The notes beneath the pieces are model-generated. The model was given only the letters and a program-made list of their open reading frames with translations, was not told the origin of the DNA and did not search any database. A stretch of 5,921 nucleotides of DNA from Spirochaetia bacterium. Its GTDB lineage: Bacteria > Spirochaetota > Spirochaetia > Treponematales > Breznakiellaceae. Made by a program: the position numbers and the translations under genes. Positions 5,889 to 5,921 of the stretch are shown here, one piece after another (the first letter of the stretch is position 1; each line of letters starts with the position of its first letter). Location of the stretch: contig BNVA01000119.1 in the NCBI GenBank assembly GCA_025997755.1, forward strand, positions 1-5,921. Direction: 5' to 3'.

Positions 5889-5921
5889 TCTTTTGTGTCC
5901 TTTAATGCAGCTACCATTCAT

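Noticed and set aside
5889..5921. Upstream ATG at 5921 as the start of the last lipoprotein gene
   Set aside because: It would put 11 polar residues before a compact lipoprotein signal, and the internal ATG at 5888 has a good ribosome site. The sequence before 5921 is not visible, so the point is not closed.

Overview
The window looks like chromosomal DNA from a diderm bacterium. A spirochaete of the Treponema group is my best guess, but it is an inference. It rests on a type III glutamine synthetase, several lipoproteins and signal-peptide beta-barrel-type proteins, and an AT-rich accessory segment next to a GC-richer housekeeping gene. No ribosomal or taxonomic marker is present.

Left part (1-2439, + strand). 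The last 45 codons of an unrecognised gene end at 140. After a 178-base spacer comes a complete type III glutamine synthetase gene (glnN, 319-2439). The spacer carries a textbook sigma-54 (-24/-12) promoter at 255-271, which puts ammonia assimilation under RpoN and an enhancer-binding activator. This is the best-supported regulatory statement in the window.

Middle part (2440-3335). A hicA-hicB toxin-antitoxin operon lies on the - strand, with hicA (3148-2924) upstream of hicB (2915-2571). It has a strong sigma-70-type promoter so close to hicA that the mRNA may be leaderless. Two directly repeated copies of a roughly 100-bp imperfect palindrome (2451-2556 and 3212-3306) bracket the operon. 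Their first 51 bases differ at one position. The palindromes also fill the spaces between glnN and hicB and between the envelope operon and hicA, where they could act as terminators.

Right part (3336-5888, - strand). Four tightly packed genes for exported proteins are transcribed leftward, apparently as one operon. In order of transcription they encode a lipoprotein of unknown function, two predicted outer-membrane beta-barrel-type proteins, and a lipoprotein with a transglutaminase-like Cys-His-Asp domain that starts at TTG. I cannot name an established pathway for this set. It is the part of the window most likely to be undescribed: an envelope cassette combining barrels, a lipoprotein and a putative papain-fold enzyme.

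No tRNA, rRNA, CRISPR array, transposase or integrase gene was found. No stretch longer than 300 bases lacks a gene.
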